Part shown: one piece after another, positions 18,270 through 27,767 of the stretch
Layout of the letters: the number at the start of each line of letters is the position of its first letter
Position numbering within the stretch: position 1 is the stretch's first letter
Origin: JAHIKV01 sp963733145
GTDB lineage: Bacteria > Planctomycetota > Planctomycetia > Pirellulales > Thermoguttaceae
DNA length: 64,000 nt
Direction of reading: 5' to 3'
Assembly (NCBI GenBank): GCA_963733145.1
Contig: CAVTCJ010000013.1
Coordinates: 434,001 to 498,000 of the forward strand
Program-made: the position numbers and the translations under genes
Notes under the pieces: model-generated
The model's input: only the letters and a program-made list of their open reading frames with translations
Databases searched by the model: none
Told to the model about the DNA's origin: nothing

Positions 18270-19697
18270 ATGGCTACCGCTTATCGCACCGACTCCGGCC
18301 GCGGCACGGCCCAGGTCGGTTCCGAAATACTCGACCGGATGCCGCCGCAAAATCTCGACGCCGAACGGGGCGTGGTCGGCAGCCTGCTGTTGGATCCGAA
18401 TCTCTGCGACGACGTGGCGCTGATCCTGCGCCCGGACGACTTTTACGCCGACGCCAACCAGAAGCTGTACGCCCACCTGTTGGCGATGCACGACGAAGGG
18501 AAGCGGATCGACGCCACGCTGCTGCTGGAGCGGCTCGATACGTCCGGCGACCTCGAGTTGGTCGGCGGGGCGGCGTATCTGGCCGAGGTGGTGCATTCGG
18601 TCCCGCACGCCGCCAACGCCGTATACTACGCCGAGATCGTCCGCGACAAGGCCACGCTTCGGGCGCTGATCCGCGCCAGCACGGAGGTGCTCCGCGACGC
18701 CTACGAGCCGACGCTCGCCCCGGCCGAGTTGGTCGGCCGCGCCGAGGAGATGATCTTCGCCGTCCACGACCAGCGGAGCAACGACCAGGTTACGCCGGTT
18801 CACGACTTGCTGGTCGAGGCGTTCGAGCGGATCGACGCCCGGCTGGAACACCGCGAGGGGGTGGGCGTGCCCACCGGTTTCCAGGACCTCGACAACCTGA
18901 CCGGCGGCCTGCACGATTCGGAGTTGGTCGTGCTGGCCTCGCGTCCGAGCATGGGCAAGACGGCCCTGGCCACGAACATCGCCGAATACGTGTCGATCGA
19001 GGCGGGTGTGCCCACCCTCATCGTCAGCCTGGAGATGGCCCGGGTGGAGTTGGCCCAACGGATGCTCTGTTCGCAGGGGCGGATCGACGCCAACAAGTTC
19101 CGCAGCGGGTTTCTCTCGGGCGAGGACCGCAAAAAGCTGGTGGAGGCCTCGGCCAAGCTGGGCAAGGCCCCGCTGTGGGTCGATGACACGCCGTCGCGGA
19201 CCTGCACCGAGATTGCCGCCTCCGCCCGACGGCTGAAGCGGAAGTCGAATCTCGGTTTGGTGGTGATCGACTACATGCAATTGATCCAGCCCGACGATTC
19301 CCGCGATCCGCGTCAGGAGCAGGTGGCGAAAATGGCCCGGCGGCTGAAGGGGCTTGCCCGCGAGTTGAAGATTCCGGTGCTCTGCCTGGCGCAGTTGAAC
19401 CGGCAGGTGGAGGCGGGCAAGGAGGGACATCGCCCCCGTCTGAGCCACCTCCGCGAGTCGGGCGCCATCGAGCAGGACGCCGACGTGGTGATGTTCCTGC
19501 ACCGCGAAGAGTATTACCACACCCGCGAGGAAGCGATGGAGAAGGGCATCACGGGCGTGGCCGACGTGATCGTCGCCAAGCAGCGCAACGGACCGACCGA
19601 CGACGTTAAGCTGGCCTGGTTCGACAAGCACACCCGTTTCGAGAACCTGGCCCAAAAACCCTACGAGGAATTCGGGGAATATCAGGACGAGTTTTGA
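18270..19697 (+). CDS. dnaB: Replicative DNA helicase DnaB
   Basis: 475 residues, normal length. The N-terminal domain starts PPQNLDAERGVVGSLLLDPNL, typical of DnaB. The RecA-like C-terminal domain carries Walker A ASRPSMGKTALA near residue 228, PTLIVSLEMARVELAQRML, Walker B-like LVVIDYMQLI, and SHLRESGAIEQDADVVMFLHREEYY with the arginine-finger region. It unwinds DNA at the replication fork as a hexamer. No intein is present. It ends TGA directly at the stop of the convergent gene, with no spacer. Confidence 0.97.
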   Translation: MATAYRTDSGRGTAQVGSEILDRMPPQNLDAERGVVGSLLLDPNLCDDVALILRPDDFYADANQKLYAHLLAMHDEGKRIDATLLLERLDTSGDLELVGGAAYLAEVVHSVPHAANAVYYAEIVRDKATLRALIRASTEVLRDAYEPTLAPAELVGRAEEMIFAVHDQRSNDQVTPVHDLLVEAFERIDARLEHREGVGVPTGFQDLDNLTGGLHDSELVVLASRPSMGKTALATNIAEYVSIEAGVPTLIVSLEMARVELAQRMLCSQGRIDANKFRSGFLSGEDRKKLVEASAKLGKAPLWVDDTPSRTCTEIAASARRLKRKSNLGLVVIDYMQLIQPDDSRDPRQEQVAKMARRLKGLARELKIPVLCLAQLNRQVEAGKEGHRPRLSHLRESGAIEQDADVVMFLHREEYYHTREEAMEKGITGVADVIVAKQRNGPTDDVKLAWFDKHTRFENLAQKPYEEFGEYQDEF

Positions 19698-20363
19698 TTA
19701 GTGGTTGTCCTCGACCAGCCGCTTCAACCGCTCCACCTGGGCGCGGACCCCTTCCAAGCCGGGATTCAGCCGCAATGCGCGGCGAAAACATTCCAACGCG
19801 GAGATGGGATTGCCCAATCGCAGATAGGCCTGGCCCATGCTCGTGGCGGCGACGAAGTGATAGGGATTGATCTCCAGCGTTTGATGGCAATCGCGGATCG
19901 AATCGGCCAGCCGTCCCAAGGCGGCTTGGGCCACGGCGCGTTGATGCCACGCCTCGGCGAACCAGGGGGTCCGTTCGATCATCCAGGTGGCCCGGCCTAC
20001 GGCCTGTTTGTGCAAGCGGGCGGCGTTGAGCCGCACGATCGCCTCGAGTTCCTTGCGCTCCGCCTCGTTTCCCGCCCGGGTCCAAATGTTGCGGATGCCG
20101 TTGTCGGCCAGCGTGCGGACCGTGCGGTCGTCGTCCAGCAGCGCGCAGCCCATTGTGTGGTTCACGTCGTAGTCGCCGAGAAATCCCAAAGCGAGCACGG
20201 CCGCGCGGCGGAGTTCGTGGCTCGGATTAACTGCCAGCCGCTGGAGAGTGCCGGGCGAGTAGATTCTCGAAGCCCCGCGGGCGAATTCGCCCGCGTCCTG
20301 ATGGTCGAGGTACTGTTGGTATAAAACCGACAGCAGCGGCGGCCGTGTGGGATCGATGCTCAC
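19698..20363 (-). CDS. HEAT/TPR-repeat protein
   Basis: About 221 residues from GTG 20363; the frame is open to 20507, but the upstream part looks non-coding. The first half has HEAT-like helices (HELRRAAVLALGFLGDYDVNHTMGCALLDDDRTVRTLADNGIRNIW). The second half has TPR-like motifs (AWHQRAVAQAALGRLADSIRDCHQTLEINPYHFVAATSMGQAYLRLGNPISALECFRRALRLNPG). A probable scaffold protein with no signal peptide. A similar gene next to dnaB is common in planctomycetes. No function beyond protein interaction can be read. Confidence 0.8.
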   Translation of the reverse strand: MSIDPTRPPLLSVLYQQYLDHQDAGEFARGASRIYSPGTLQRLAVNPSHELRRAAVLALGFLGDYDVNHTMGCALLDDDRTVRTLADNGIRNIWTRAGNEAERKELEAIVRLNAARLHKQAVGRATWMIERTPWFAEAWHQRAVAQAALGRLADSIRDCHQTLEINPYHFVAATSMGQAYLRLGNPISALECFRRALRLNPGLEGVRAQVERLKRLVEDNH

Positions 20364-20575
20364 GGTTCGGAACCCCCGAAAAGAACACAACAATTCGCAC
20401 TGTATTCCTTGATTGTAATTAGACCGGCCGAGAATCTCCAACGATTTTCGTCGATGGGGGGAGCCGAGGTGGTACAATGGAAGAGAATCGAGCGGCAAAT
20501 GTCGCAACCGCCGCAGAGATTAATCGCCATTTGGGGGGGCGGCTCTGTCCGCCGGATGATACACTAAGGATGGGC

Positions 20576-20680
20576 GAATCAATAACTGTCGGAATTGGCA
20601 GTCATCCTGAGCGTAGCGAAGGATCTGGTTCTGGATGCACGGAGATCCTTCGCTGCGCTCAGGATGACAGTTATTGATTC
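20576..20680. repeat. R4 palindrome with outer inverted repeat
   Basis: Outer arms GAATCAATAACTGTC (20576-20590) and GACAGTTATTGATTC (20666-20680) enclose the R4 core GTCATCCTGAGCGTAGCGAAGG ... CCTTCGCTGCGCTCAGGATGAC (20601-20668). The same core is cargo of the MITE at 15460-15583. It lies between the HEAT/TPR and STN-module genes. Confidence 0.9.
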
Positions 20681-20749
20681 CCCGATCCTAAGCGGTGGGA
20701 AAGACTATTTCTCCCGAAATCACGGGATTTCCAAAATCAGGTGAATCTC

Positions 20750-21772
20750 ATGCCCGTCGGGTTGCGCCTTGTTGCAGCGGTGATCGTCGCCGGCATCCTC
20801 GCTATTCCGTGTGCGGGTTTGTTTGCCGAGGATGTCGATTGGGCCACCGGGCCTGCCCTGAAATTACAACTCGCCGATCCGGTAGACATTTATTGGCCGA
20901 AAAATCCCCTCCGCGAAGCGATCAGTAGCCTCTCTCAAGCCCGCCGGGTGGCGGTGCTGATCGATCGGCGCGTCGATCCCGGAGCGGAGCTGAGCGTTTC
21001 GTTGAAAGCAGTGCCCCTGGAATCCGCCTTGCAGCGGGTCGCCCGTGGTCTGGGACTGGGCGTCTTTCAATTGGGCGACGTTCTCTATCTTGGCCCCGCG
21101 GCCGCCGCGGATCGGCTGGGCGCCGTCTCGAACGAGTTCAAGGCGAAAATCCATCGGCTCCCCGTGCCCGTGCAACGAAAGTATTTTCAGCGCAAAAAAA
21201 TGGCCTGGTCGGACCTTGCCGAGCCGCGGGAATTGCTCGCGCAACTCGCCCGACAAAACGATTTGACCGTCGGCGGTTTGGAACGGATTCCTCACGATCT
21301 CTGGGCCGGGGCCGATCTCCCTCCGCTCCCGCTGGCCGATCGGCTGACCTTGATCGCCTTTCAGTTCGATTTGACCTACCGGATTTCGAGCGCCGGACAG
21401 CGTCTGGAGCTCGTCCCCCTGCCGAAAGACATCCCGGCAGCCGCCCCGGAACGCCGCGCCGCCGCGCCGCTTCAGCCGGGCAAAAAACCGGCGTCAACGT
21501 CGCCGGCGAACATCGATCAGATTCGCATCGACCGGCTGGTGGTGCGGGAAAAACCGCTCGGCCCGGTCCTCGATCAGTTGGCCGGCCGGCTCGGCCTCGA
21601 TCTGCGGATCGACCGCAAGGCCATCGCGGCGGCGGGCATCTCGCTCGATCAGCGCGTGTCGCTCAAAGTCGAAAACGCCACCGTCGACGAACTTCTCCGC
21701 CAACTTCTCCGCGGCACCCGCTTGACCTTTCATCGCCGTCAGCGCGTGGTCGAGATCGCGCCGGCCGGATAA
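20750..21772 (+). CDS. Secreted protein with STN/secretin-like modules
   Basis: 340 residues from ATG 20750 with AGGTGA as SD (GTG 20741 overlaps that SD). The signal peptide (LRLVAAVIVAGILAIPCAGLFA) is followed by a first STN-like module: LREAISSLSQARRVAVLIDRRVDP ... LESALQRVARGLGLGVFQLGDVLYLGP. A second lies at the C-terminus: LGPVLDQLAGRLGLDLRIDRKAIAAAGISLDQRVSLKVENATVDELLRQLLRGTRLTFHRR. STN domains occur in secretins and TonB receptors, but there is no secretin pore domain here. It relates to the larger protein at 30710-33145. Function unknown; periplasmic location inferred. Confidence 0.75.
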   Translation: MPVGLRLVAAVIVAGILAIPCAGLFAEDVDWATGPALKLQLADPVDIYWPKNPLREAISSLSQARRVAVLIDRRVDPGAELSVSLKAVPLESALQRVARGLGLGVFQLGDVLYLGPAAAADRLGAVSNEFKAKIHRLPVPVQRKYFQRKKMAWSDLAEPRELLAQLARQNDLTVGGLERIPHDLWAGADLPPLPLADRLTLIAFQFDLTYRISSAGQRLELVPLPKDIPAAAPERRAAAPLQPGKKPASTSPANIDQIRIDRLVVREKPLGPVLDQLAGRLGLDLRIDRKAIAAAGISLDQRVSLKVENATVDELLRQLLRGTRLTFHRRQRVVEIAPAG

Positions 21773-21875
21773 CCGTCACAATCGGCATTATCCGACGCTC
21801 CACCCGGTCGTAGGACGGATTGGAAAATCCGTCCTACGCTCAAGCCCGGAAGGCGTCTGGCCCCGCTGCGTAACC

Positions 21876-21881
21876 TATAAT
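21876..21881 (+). promoter_or_regulatory. Possible -10 box upstream of the chemotaxis operon
   Basis: TATAAT lies 28 nt before the GTG of cheW, in an otherwise GC-rich stretch. No convincing -35 is found 16-18 bp upstream. A weak sigma-70-type promoter or an activator-dependent one is possible. Confidence 0.35.
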
Positions 21882-21909
21882 TAGTGCGTTACCAGATAAG
21901 GAATCACCG

Positions 21910-22428
21910 GTGGCCGCTACATTTTCCACAACCGTCGAACGGCGCGGCATTCCAGACCGGACGGCCGAAAACATCCAATTGATCGGTTTTCGGCTGGCGG
22001 CAGAGGAGTACGCGATCGAGATCACCAAGGTGCGGGAGATAATCCGGCCGGTCCCGGTTACGCGCCTGCCGCGCGCGCCGGACTACGTGCTTGGGCTGAT
22101 CAACCTCCGCAGCGAAGTGATTCCCGTCGTCGATCTGCGGCGCCGATTGGGACTGCCCTCGCGGGAACCGTCCGATGACGCCCGAGTGGTAGTGGCCGAC
22201 GTCGGCGGAAAAACGTGGGGAATGACGGTCGATGCGGTGAGCGAGGTCCTGCGGATCGCCGAAGACCGCATTGTACCGCCGCCGCCGTCCGTCGCCGGGC
22301 CGGGCCGCGAGTACCTGACCGGATTGGTTCAGTTGGACGACCGGCTGTTGATCCTGCTGGACATCGAAATCTTGCTCGAAGACCGGGAGAATGCGGCATC
22401 CGAGCACGTAGGTTATGTTTCAGCCTAA
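21910..22428 (+). CDS. cheW: Chemotaxis coupling protein CheW
   Basis: 172 residues from GTG 21910, with AAGGA 7 nt upstream. A single CheW domain: IQLIGFRLAAEEYAIEITKVREIIRPVPVTRLPRAPDYVLGLINLRSEVIPVVDLRRRLGL is the canonical first half. The second half has GMTVDAVSEVLRI and YLTGLVQLDDRLLILLDIEILL. It couples receptors to CheA at the membrane array. It is the first gene of cheW-cheR-cheA-cheC-cheD-cheY. Confidence 0.95.
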   Translation: MAATFSTTVERRGIPDRTAENIQLIGFRLAAEEYAIEITKVREIIRPVPVTRLPRAPDYVLGLINLRSEVIPVVDLRRRLGLPSREPSDDARVVVADVGGKTWGMTVDAVSEVLRIAEDRIVPPPPSVAGPGREYLTGLVQLDDRLLILLDIEILLEDRENAASEHVGYVSA

Positions 22429-22453
22429 CGCGGCTTAGCCGCAACCAATTGTG

Positions 22454-22568
22454 GTCTTGGGTCTTGGGTCTTAGGTCTTGGGTCTTCGTGCCAAGACCTA
22501 AGACCCAAGACCTAAGACCCAAGACCGTCAAAGATTGAGGACGATTTCTCAATCCCAAAAACTAATGG
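22454..22568. repeat. R9 heptad-based palindrome between cheW and cheR
   Basis: Five 7-bp units of GTCTTRG (22454-22488) face complementary units CCAAGAC/CTAAGAC (about 22490-22527). A conserved tail follows, AAGATTGAG ... CTCAATCCCAAAAACTAATGGC, which is also present after the copy at 39813-39918. A third heptad palindrome of this type is at 48437-48547. Confidence 0.85.
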
Positions 22569-22743
22569 CATAACAAGTATTTTTGTTGTTATGCTGAAGC
22601 ATAACCTACCCGGGGGCATGAGCATATTTGGGGCGCAACAAGAAAATTGGTGAACCGGATTGTTGCGGCGCGGGTCTCGCCAGAACGAAAAGACGGCGGA
22701 CGGGCCCTTTGCGCCGCCAGGGCAGCGTCCCCATCGCACAGCC

Positions 22744-23619
22744 ATGATCGTCAAAGAAGCCACATCTCCGGCCGCCACTCCCTTTTGTCCGGACCGGTTC
22801 ACGGACGTCCAATTGCGGCAGTTCGCCGAACTGATTTACCGGCGCTGCGGAGTTCGCATCCCCTTGCGGAAGCGGCTGTTGTTGTCGAACCGTCTGCGGC
22901 GGCGGCTGCGTCGGACCGGCATCGCGGACTTCGGCCGCTATTACAACCATCTCCTGCGGCTTCCGGCCGATGATCCCGAATGGGACGCCTTCATCCAGGA
23001 AGTCACCACCCACGAAACGTATCTCTTCCGCGACGAGACGCATTGGGAGTGGTTCCGCGACGTGTTTTTGACCGGCCTGGCGGCCGCGGCGCGGCGGGGC
23101 GAGGCCCCTCGCACGCTGCGAATCTGGTCGGCCGCGTGCAGCACGGGCGACGAACCGGTCAGCGCCGCCTGCTGCATCGCCGCCGCACTACCCAACTTCA
23201 GGCAATGGCGAATTCAAGTGCTCGGCACCGACGTCGGACGCGGAGCGCTGGGGCAGGCCGCCGGGGGCGCATTCGGTCCCGGGGCAATGCGACTTGTGCC
23301 CGAGGGCTATCGGCGCCGTTTCTTCACCAAGCTTACCGGCAGCGAAGCCTGGCGCGTCCGGCCCGTCGTCGCCGACATGCTCGCCTTCCGACGCCATAAC
23401 CTCATGGAACCGCTCGACGAGGGCGGCTTCGATCTGATAATGCTGAAAAATGTGCTGATCTATTTCGACGCGAAGTCGAAATCCACCGTGATCCGCAACG
23501 TCTGCGCGACGCTGAAGCCGGGCGGATTCCTGATGACCGGCGCCGCCGAGGGGGCAACCTCGTTACTGAAGAACCTGCAACGAATCGAACCCTGGCTGCA
23601 CCAACGACCGGGCCAATAA
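22744..23619 (+). CDS. cheR: Chemotaxis methyltransferase CheR
   Basis: 291 residues from ATG 22744; the frame is open to 22660. It methylates glutamates of chemoreceptors using SAM. The N-terminal helical domain (LRQFAELIYRRCGVRIPLRKRLLLSNRLRRRLR) is followed by EVTTHETYLFRDETHWEWFRD. The SAM-binding region is LRIWSAACSTGDEPVSAA; the usual GEE(P/A)YS is GDEPVS here. FDLIMLKNVLIYFDAKSKSTVIRNVCATLKPGGFLM, where the family has CRNVLIYF, completes the domain. Second gene of the operon. Confidence 0.92.
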   Translation: MIVKEATSPAATPFCPDRFTDVQLRQFAELIYRRCGVRIPLRKRLLLSNRLRRRLRRTGIADFGRYYNHLLRLPADDPEWDAFIQEVTTHETYLFRDETHWEWFRDVFLTGLAAAARRGEAPRTLRIWSAACSTGDEPVSAACCIAAALPNFRQWRIQVLGTDVGRGALGQAAGGAFGPGAMRLVPEGYRRRFFTKLTGSEAWRVRPVVADMLAFRRHNLMEPLDEGGFDLIMLKNVLIYFDAKSKSTVIRNVCATLKPGGFLMTGAAEGATSLLKNLQRIEPWLHQRPGQ

Positions 23620-23694
23620 ATGCAACCGACCGCAACCAACGCCGACGCCCTCGCCACGCCGCTCGCCGGGTGTCCAAGTATACCTTTGGAGCTT

Positions 23695-23755
23695 GTGGGA
23701 CAGCCGCCCTCGGCTGTCTTGGGCGATTCCGCACAGCCGAAGGCGGCCGTGCCAC
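23695..23755. repeat. Palindromic repeat R6 (ACAGCCGCCCTCGGCTGT) at the cheA start
   Basis: GTGGGACAGCCGCCCTCGGC ... GCCGAAGGCGGCCGTGCCAC, the R6 family also at 26624-26686 and 54780-54875. The ATG taken as cheA start (23755) is the last trinucleotide at the repeat border. Confidence 0.9.
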
Positions 23756-26003
23756 ATGAAGATTCTGGCACACCCGCTTGCCGGAGCGCACGACGATTGG
23801 TCCGCCGCGTCGGAATATCTGCCCATGTTTATCGACGAGGCCCAGCATACCCTCGACGAGATCACCGACGCGTTGTTGGCTTGGGAAGCGGGCGGCCGGC
23901 GGGCGGCCGCCAGGCAATCGCTCATTGCCGCACACCGGTTGAAAGGTTCGGCCGCTTCGATCGGCTTGCAGCCGCATCGCCAGGCTGGCCCATCTCACCG
24001 AAGACTTGTTGCAGAAATTGATCGACGGCGGCAAGACGCCGCCGCCCGAGGTCGCCGACGCGCTGTTGGCCTTCGCCGACGGTTTGCGGGCGTACATCGA
24101 TCGGCTGCGGTCGGGCCAAACGGACGACGCACCGCTCGACGCCTTGGCCGAACGGTTGACGGCCGCCGTCGGATCGTGCCGGCAATTTCACCCGCGGCGG
24201 CAGCGCGGTCGGAGATCGGCGACGACGTACACCGGCGGGTGGCGGCGGCCGTCGGTGAAGACCAGCGCGAAACGACCCTGGTGGGAAAGGTCGTCTTCGA
24301 GCGGAATTTCCCCTTGATCGGCTTGAAGGCCCGGCTGCTCTACGAAAAACTCTCGAATCTGGGAGCGGTCCGCTACTTCGATCCTCCCGCCGAGGGCATC
24401 GAACGGCTCGAGGAGTTGGACGAAGTGCTCTTCGGCCTCGTGACGCAATACCCGCCCGAGACCGTTCGCCGTCAGGCCCGCATGGCGGGCATGAAGCGCA
24501 TTCTGGCCGAGCCGCTCGCCGCCGGGACCTTGATAGACGTTGTTCCCGCGCCAACGCCGGACGCTCTTCTTGAACACAAACCCGCCGAAACCATCCGCGT
24601 CGATGTCGAACGGCTCGACCGCCTGATGAACCGTGCCGGAGAGTTGACCCTGAGCAAGTCGCGGCTCGCGCGGATAGCCGGCGAATTGAAATCGGCGGTG
24701 GCCGGCAACCGTTCGGCCGAAGCCCTCGTCGCCAAACTCGACGACGCGCTGCACTCGCTGGAGCGGACGAGCGAGGACATCCAACACGGGACCCTGGGCT
24801 TGCGGATGGTCCCCATCGGGCCGCTGCTGACGCGCTTCCACCGCGTGATCCGCGACGTTGCCCGGAGCGGCGGCAAAAATATCCGTCTGAACATCCGCGG
24901 CGAAAACACCGAACTCGACAAGCGGATGATCGACGAGCTGGGCGATCCGTTGATCCATCTGATCCGCAACGCCGCGGACCACGGCATCGAATCGCCCGAC
25001 GCCCGCGCCGCCTTGGGAAAGCCGCCCCAAGGCACGATCTCCGTGGAGGCATATCATCGCGGCGGCAACGTCGTCATCCGCCTGGCGGACGACGGCCGCG
25101 GCATCGACATCGAGCGCCTCCGCGACAAGGCCGTCGAGAAAGGACTCCTCGCGGCCGCCGGCGCCGAAAAAATGAACCGCCAACAGTTGCTGCAACTCGT
25201 CTGGTTGCCGGGCCTGAGCACGGCGGAGAAAATCAGCGCCGTTTCCGGCCGCGGCATGGGCATGGACATCGTCCGCGCGAAGATCGAGCGGCTTAACGGA
25301 ACCGTCGAGCTGGAGAGCGAGCCGGGCCGGGGCACGACCGCCTCGATCAAACTCCCCCTGACGCTGGCGATTCTGCCCTGCATGATGGTGGAAATCGAGG
25401 GAGAACCGCTGGCCGTCCCGCTGGAGTCGGTCGCCGAGATCGTCAACGTCGGCCGCAGCGACAGTCGCCGGCGTGGTGGGACGCCCGGCCGCCCGCGTCC
25501 GCAATCGGGTCGTCCCCATCGTCAATTTGGCATCCCTGCTGGGCGAATGCCGGGAGGGAGACTCGTCTTGGGGCGGGGACTGGTCCATTTTTCGGCGCGA
25601 AGGCGCCTCTTGCCGTGAAACGGTGGACCGAAAACAGGGACCTGTCCCCTTCACGCAGCCCCAGGGGGCCAGTCCCATTCTTGCGGCGGCCGCACACACC
25701 GGCGACCAAATGCTTTCCGCGCCGAACAAATTGGGACAGTCCCCTTCAAACGGCGAAGGTTGCCTGTTGGTCGTCATCGGCCAAGGGGATCGCCAAGTCG
25801 GGCTGGCCGTGGACCGCGTCTTCGGCGAGGAAGACGTGGTGGTCAAATCGCTGGCCGCCAACTGGCGCCACGTGCCCGGCATCGCCGGGGCGAGCATTTT
25901 CGGCGACGGCCGCGTCTGCCTGATCCTCGATCCCTCCGCCCTGCTCGAAGTCCAACCGCACAATGATCTGAATGCGACCAACAACCAGGAGAACGCCCGA
26001 TGA
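23755..26003 (+). CDS. cheA: Chemotaxis histidine kinase CheA (three frameshifts, repeat in the CheW-like domain)
   Basis: About 750 residues if repaired. The HPt domain has YLPMFIDEAQHTLDEITDALLAWE and the phospho-acceptor His in AAHRLKGSAASIGL. A shift near 23975 moves to another frame (LLQKLIDGGKTPPPEVADALLAFADGLRAYIDRL) and a second near 24190 restores the first. The P2-like region, dimerisation helix (VDVERLDRLMNRAGELTLSKSRL), and ATPase motifs (LIHLIRNAADHGIESPDAR; DDGRGID; GRGMGMDIVR; GRGTTASIKLPLTLAI) follow. A third shift near 25465 precedes the rest of the CheW-like domain (RVVPIVNLASLLGE ... VGLAVDRVFGEEDVVVKSL), which is split by an in-frame R2 element. The last codons overlap the cheC start (ATGA). 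Sequence errors or a decaying gene; the ATPase core is intact. Confidence 0.85.
25570..25753. repeat. R2 composite element read in frame inside cheA
   Basis: Degenerate but clear: GGACTGGTCCATTTTTCGG ... CCGAAAACAGGGACCTGTCC (hairpin A), then GGGGCCAGTCCCATTCTTGC ... AAATTGGGACAGTCCCC (hairpin B). It splits the CheA CheW-like domain between VVPIVNLASLLGE and LLVVIGQGDRQVGLAVDRV. The frame 25473-26003 has no stop through the roughly 184-bp insert, which adds about 60 residues. Confidence 0.9.
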
Positions 26004-26716
26004 CGCCATTATGTTGCGAGGGAGAAGTAAAACAGGGTCTGCACCGGCTGTTCGCCGCGGCGAACGACGAGGCCTCCCGGGCCATGTGCCGCTGGACGAA
26101 TAGTGCCATTCGTTTGACCTTGGACGAGGCGTGCGAGCTTCCGCTGGAAGACGCCTGCGGAGCGATATGCGACGGCGACGAGCAGTTGGCGATGGTGGCG
26201 CACACGCTCGAAGACGAAATCGGCGGCACGATCGTGCTGATGTTCGACGAAGAGAACGGCCGCCGGCTGGCCGCCTTGCTGCTGGGAAAAGACGGCGAAA
26301 ACGCCTGCGGCTGGAGCGAGATGGACGTCTCGGCGCTGACCGAAACGGGCAACATTCTGAGTTGCGCCTACGTGGGCGCGATCGCCCGCTTGATCGACCG
26401 GCGGATGGTCCCCTCCGTGCCCTACTTTGTCCGCGACTATGGCGCGAGCGTGCTCCAGCAGGCGCTGACCGCACAGGCCGCGGCCGCCGATTCCGTGCTG
26501 GTTTGCCGCACCGTCTTTCACCAGGCGGGCCGGGAGTTGAACTGGCTGCTGCTGTTTGTGCCCACCGTCGCCCTCCGCACGGCGATCGAGAACGGCCTGA
26601 AACAAGAACAGTTTGCGGCGTTTGTGGGACAGCCGCCCTCGGCTGTCTTGGGCGACTCCGCACAGCCGAGGGCGGCTGTGCCACACGTAATCTTGGACAA
26701 CCGCTTATGTCAATGA
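26000..26716 (+). CDS. cheC: CheC-type CheY-P phosphatase with repeat-encoded tail
   Basis: 238 residues; ATG overlaps the cheA stop. The CheC signature is SALTETGNILSCAYVGAIARLI near residues 112-133, with the S/D-x3-E-x2-N catalytic arrangement. Only one such motif is clear; the second half (VPTVALRTAIENGL) ends as family members do. After about residue 205 come about 30 residues (FVGQPPSAVLGDSAQPRAAVPH...) encoded by the R6 palindrome at 26624-26686, which supplies a new C-terminus and makes the gene overlap cheD by 10 bp. It probably dephosphorylates CheY-P and pairs with CheD. Confidence 0.8.
   Translation: MTPLCCEGEVKQGLHRLFAAANDEASRAMCRWTNSAIRLTLDEACELPLEDACGAICDGDEQLAMVAHTLEDEIGGTIVLMFDEENGRRLAALLLGKDGENACGWSEMDVSALTETGNILSCAYVGAIARLIDRRMVPSVPYFVRDYGASVLQQALTAQAAAADSVLVCRTVFHQAGRELNWLLLFVPTVALRTAIENGLKQEQFAAFVGQPPSAVLGDSAQPRAAVPHVILDNRLCQ
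26624..26686. repeat. R6 palindrome forming the 3' end of cheC
   Basis: GTGGGACAGCCGCCCTCGGC ... GCCGAGGGCGGCTGTGCCAC. Nearly identical to 23695-23755, which lies at the start of cheA about 2.9 kb upstream, so two copies bracket cheA and most of cheC. Confidence 0.93.
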
Positions 26717-27218
26717 CTTGCGCCGAAACGATGAATACCGCGATTCTCGACCGGGTGGAGGAATCGTCGGTCGGCATGGGGCTGGCGGTGTTGGCCGCCG
26801 CGCCCGCCCGACTGACGGCGATCCTCGGCTCCTGCGTGGGCGTGGCCATATATTGCCCCGAGCTACGGCTGGGCATGTTGAGCCACGTGGTCTTACCGCG
26901 GTCGAACGGCCGCCGGGCGTGCCCCGCCAAGTTCGCCGACTCCGCCGTGTCCTACATGCGCACCGTGTTGCAGGGCCGCGGGGCCAAGCCCGGCCGGCTG
27001 ATCGCCAAAATCGCCGGCGGCGCCGGATGTTCGGCGACGCCGCGCAAACCCGGATCGGAGAGGCCAACGTGCGGGCTGCCGTCGGAGCGCTCGAGGCGGC
27101 CGGCATCCCCATCGCCGGCCGCGAGGTCGGCGGCGTAGCGGGACGCAGAATATCGTTCGATCTGGCTACGGGCCGGGTCACAGTGGAGAGCATCGGCCAA
27201 CCGTCTCGAACCATCTAA
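26707..27218 (+). CDS. cheD: Chemoreceptor glutamine deamidase CheD (one frameshift)
   Basis: About 170 residues if repaired. The catalytic region LTAILGSCVGVAIYCPELRLGMLSHVVLP holds the GSC cysteine and the conserved His. The first frame runs to about 27020 (LIAKIAGGAG). The second continues MFGDAAQTRIGEANVRAAVGALEAAGIPIAGREVGGVAGRRISFDLATGRV to 27218, the normal CheD end. A single missing base near 27026 explains the break. CheD deamidates receptor glutamines and in Bacillus is bound by CheC; the two genes overlap here. Confidence 0.85.
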
Positions 27219-27237
27219 TACAAGGAAATACGCCGTT

Positions 27238-27627
27238 ATGACGAAAACATTGCTCGTTGTTGACGACGCGGCAATTGTCCGCGAGAAGATCAAGGAAGCG
27301 GCGCGAGAGGACGGCTGGTGCATCGTCGGCGAGGCCGGCCACGGGCAGGAAGCGGTCCAGCGGTACGCCGATTTGCGGCCGGCCGTCGTGACCCTCGATC
27401 TGGTGATGCCCGAATTCGACGGCATCTATGCCCTCCGTGAAATCCTGGCCCTGGACCCGAACGCGAAGGTGGTCGTCGTCAGCGCGTTGGGACACAAAAG
27501 CGTGCTCAAGGACGCCTTCAAGCTCGGCGCCGCGGATTTCGTGGTCAAGCCCTTCGACAGGAAGATCTTGGCCATTACGCTGGACCAGTTCGCCTCCAGC
27601 GATGAACCCGCCGCCTGCGCTTCGTAA
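27238..27627 (+). CDS. cheY: Chemotaxis response regulator CheY
   Basis: 129 residues, a single receiver domain without output. The acidic pocket is VVDD (D9, D10), the phospho-acceptor is D54 in VVTLDLVMPEFDG, with VVVVSAL (Ser) and FVVKPF (conserved Lys-Pro). Inference: the diffusible regulator of the motor or of the local phosphatase CheC. It is the last gene of the chemotaxis operon, 19 bp after cheD. No cheB methylesterase gene is seen in the operon. Confidence 0.93.
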   Translation: MTKTLLVVDDAAIVREKIKEAAREDGWCIVGEAGHGQEAVQRYADLRPAVVTLDLVMPEFDGIYALREILALDPNAKVVVVSALGHKSVLKDAFKLGAADFVVKPFDRKILAITLDQFASSDEPAACAS

Positions 27628-27767
27628 CTGCGAACAGCGTCGGACGGCGTAATCCGCTGTGGGATTCCTTCCGAGGGAGTTGGCCGTCGGCGGCCGGTCG
27701 TGTACAATGCCGGCGGCCGATGGCTGGGGACCGGGTCCCCTTTGACGCACAACCCTCGGAATCTTGC

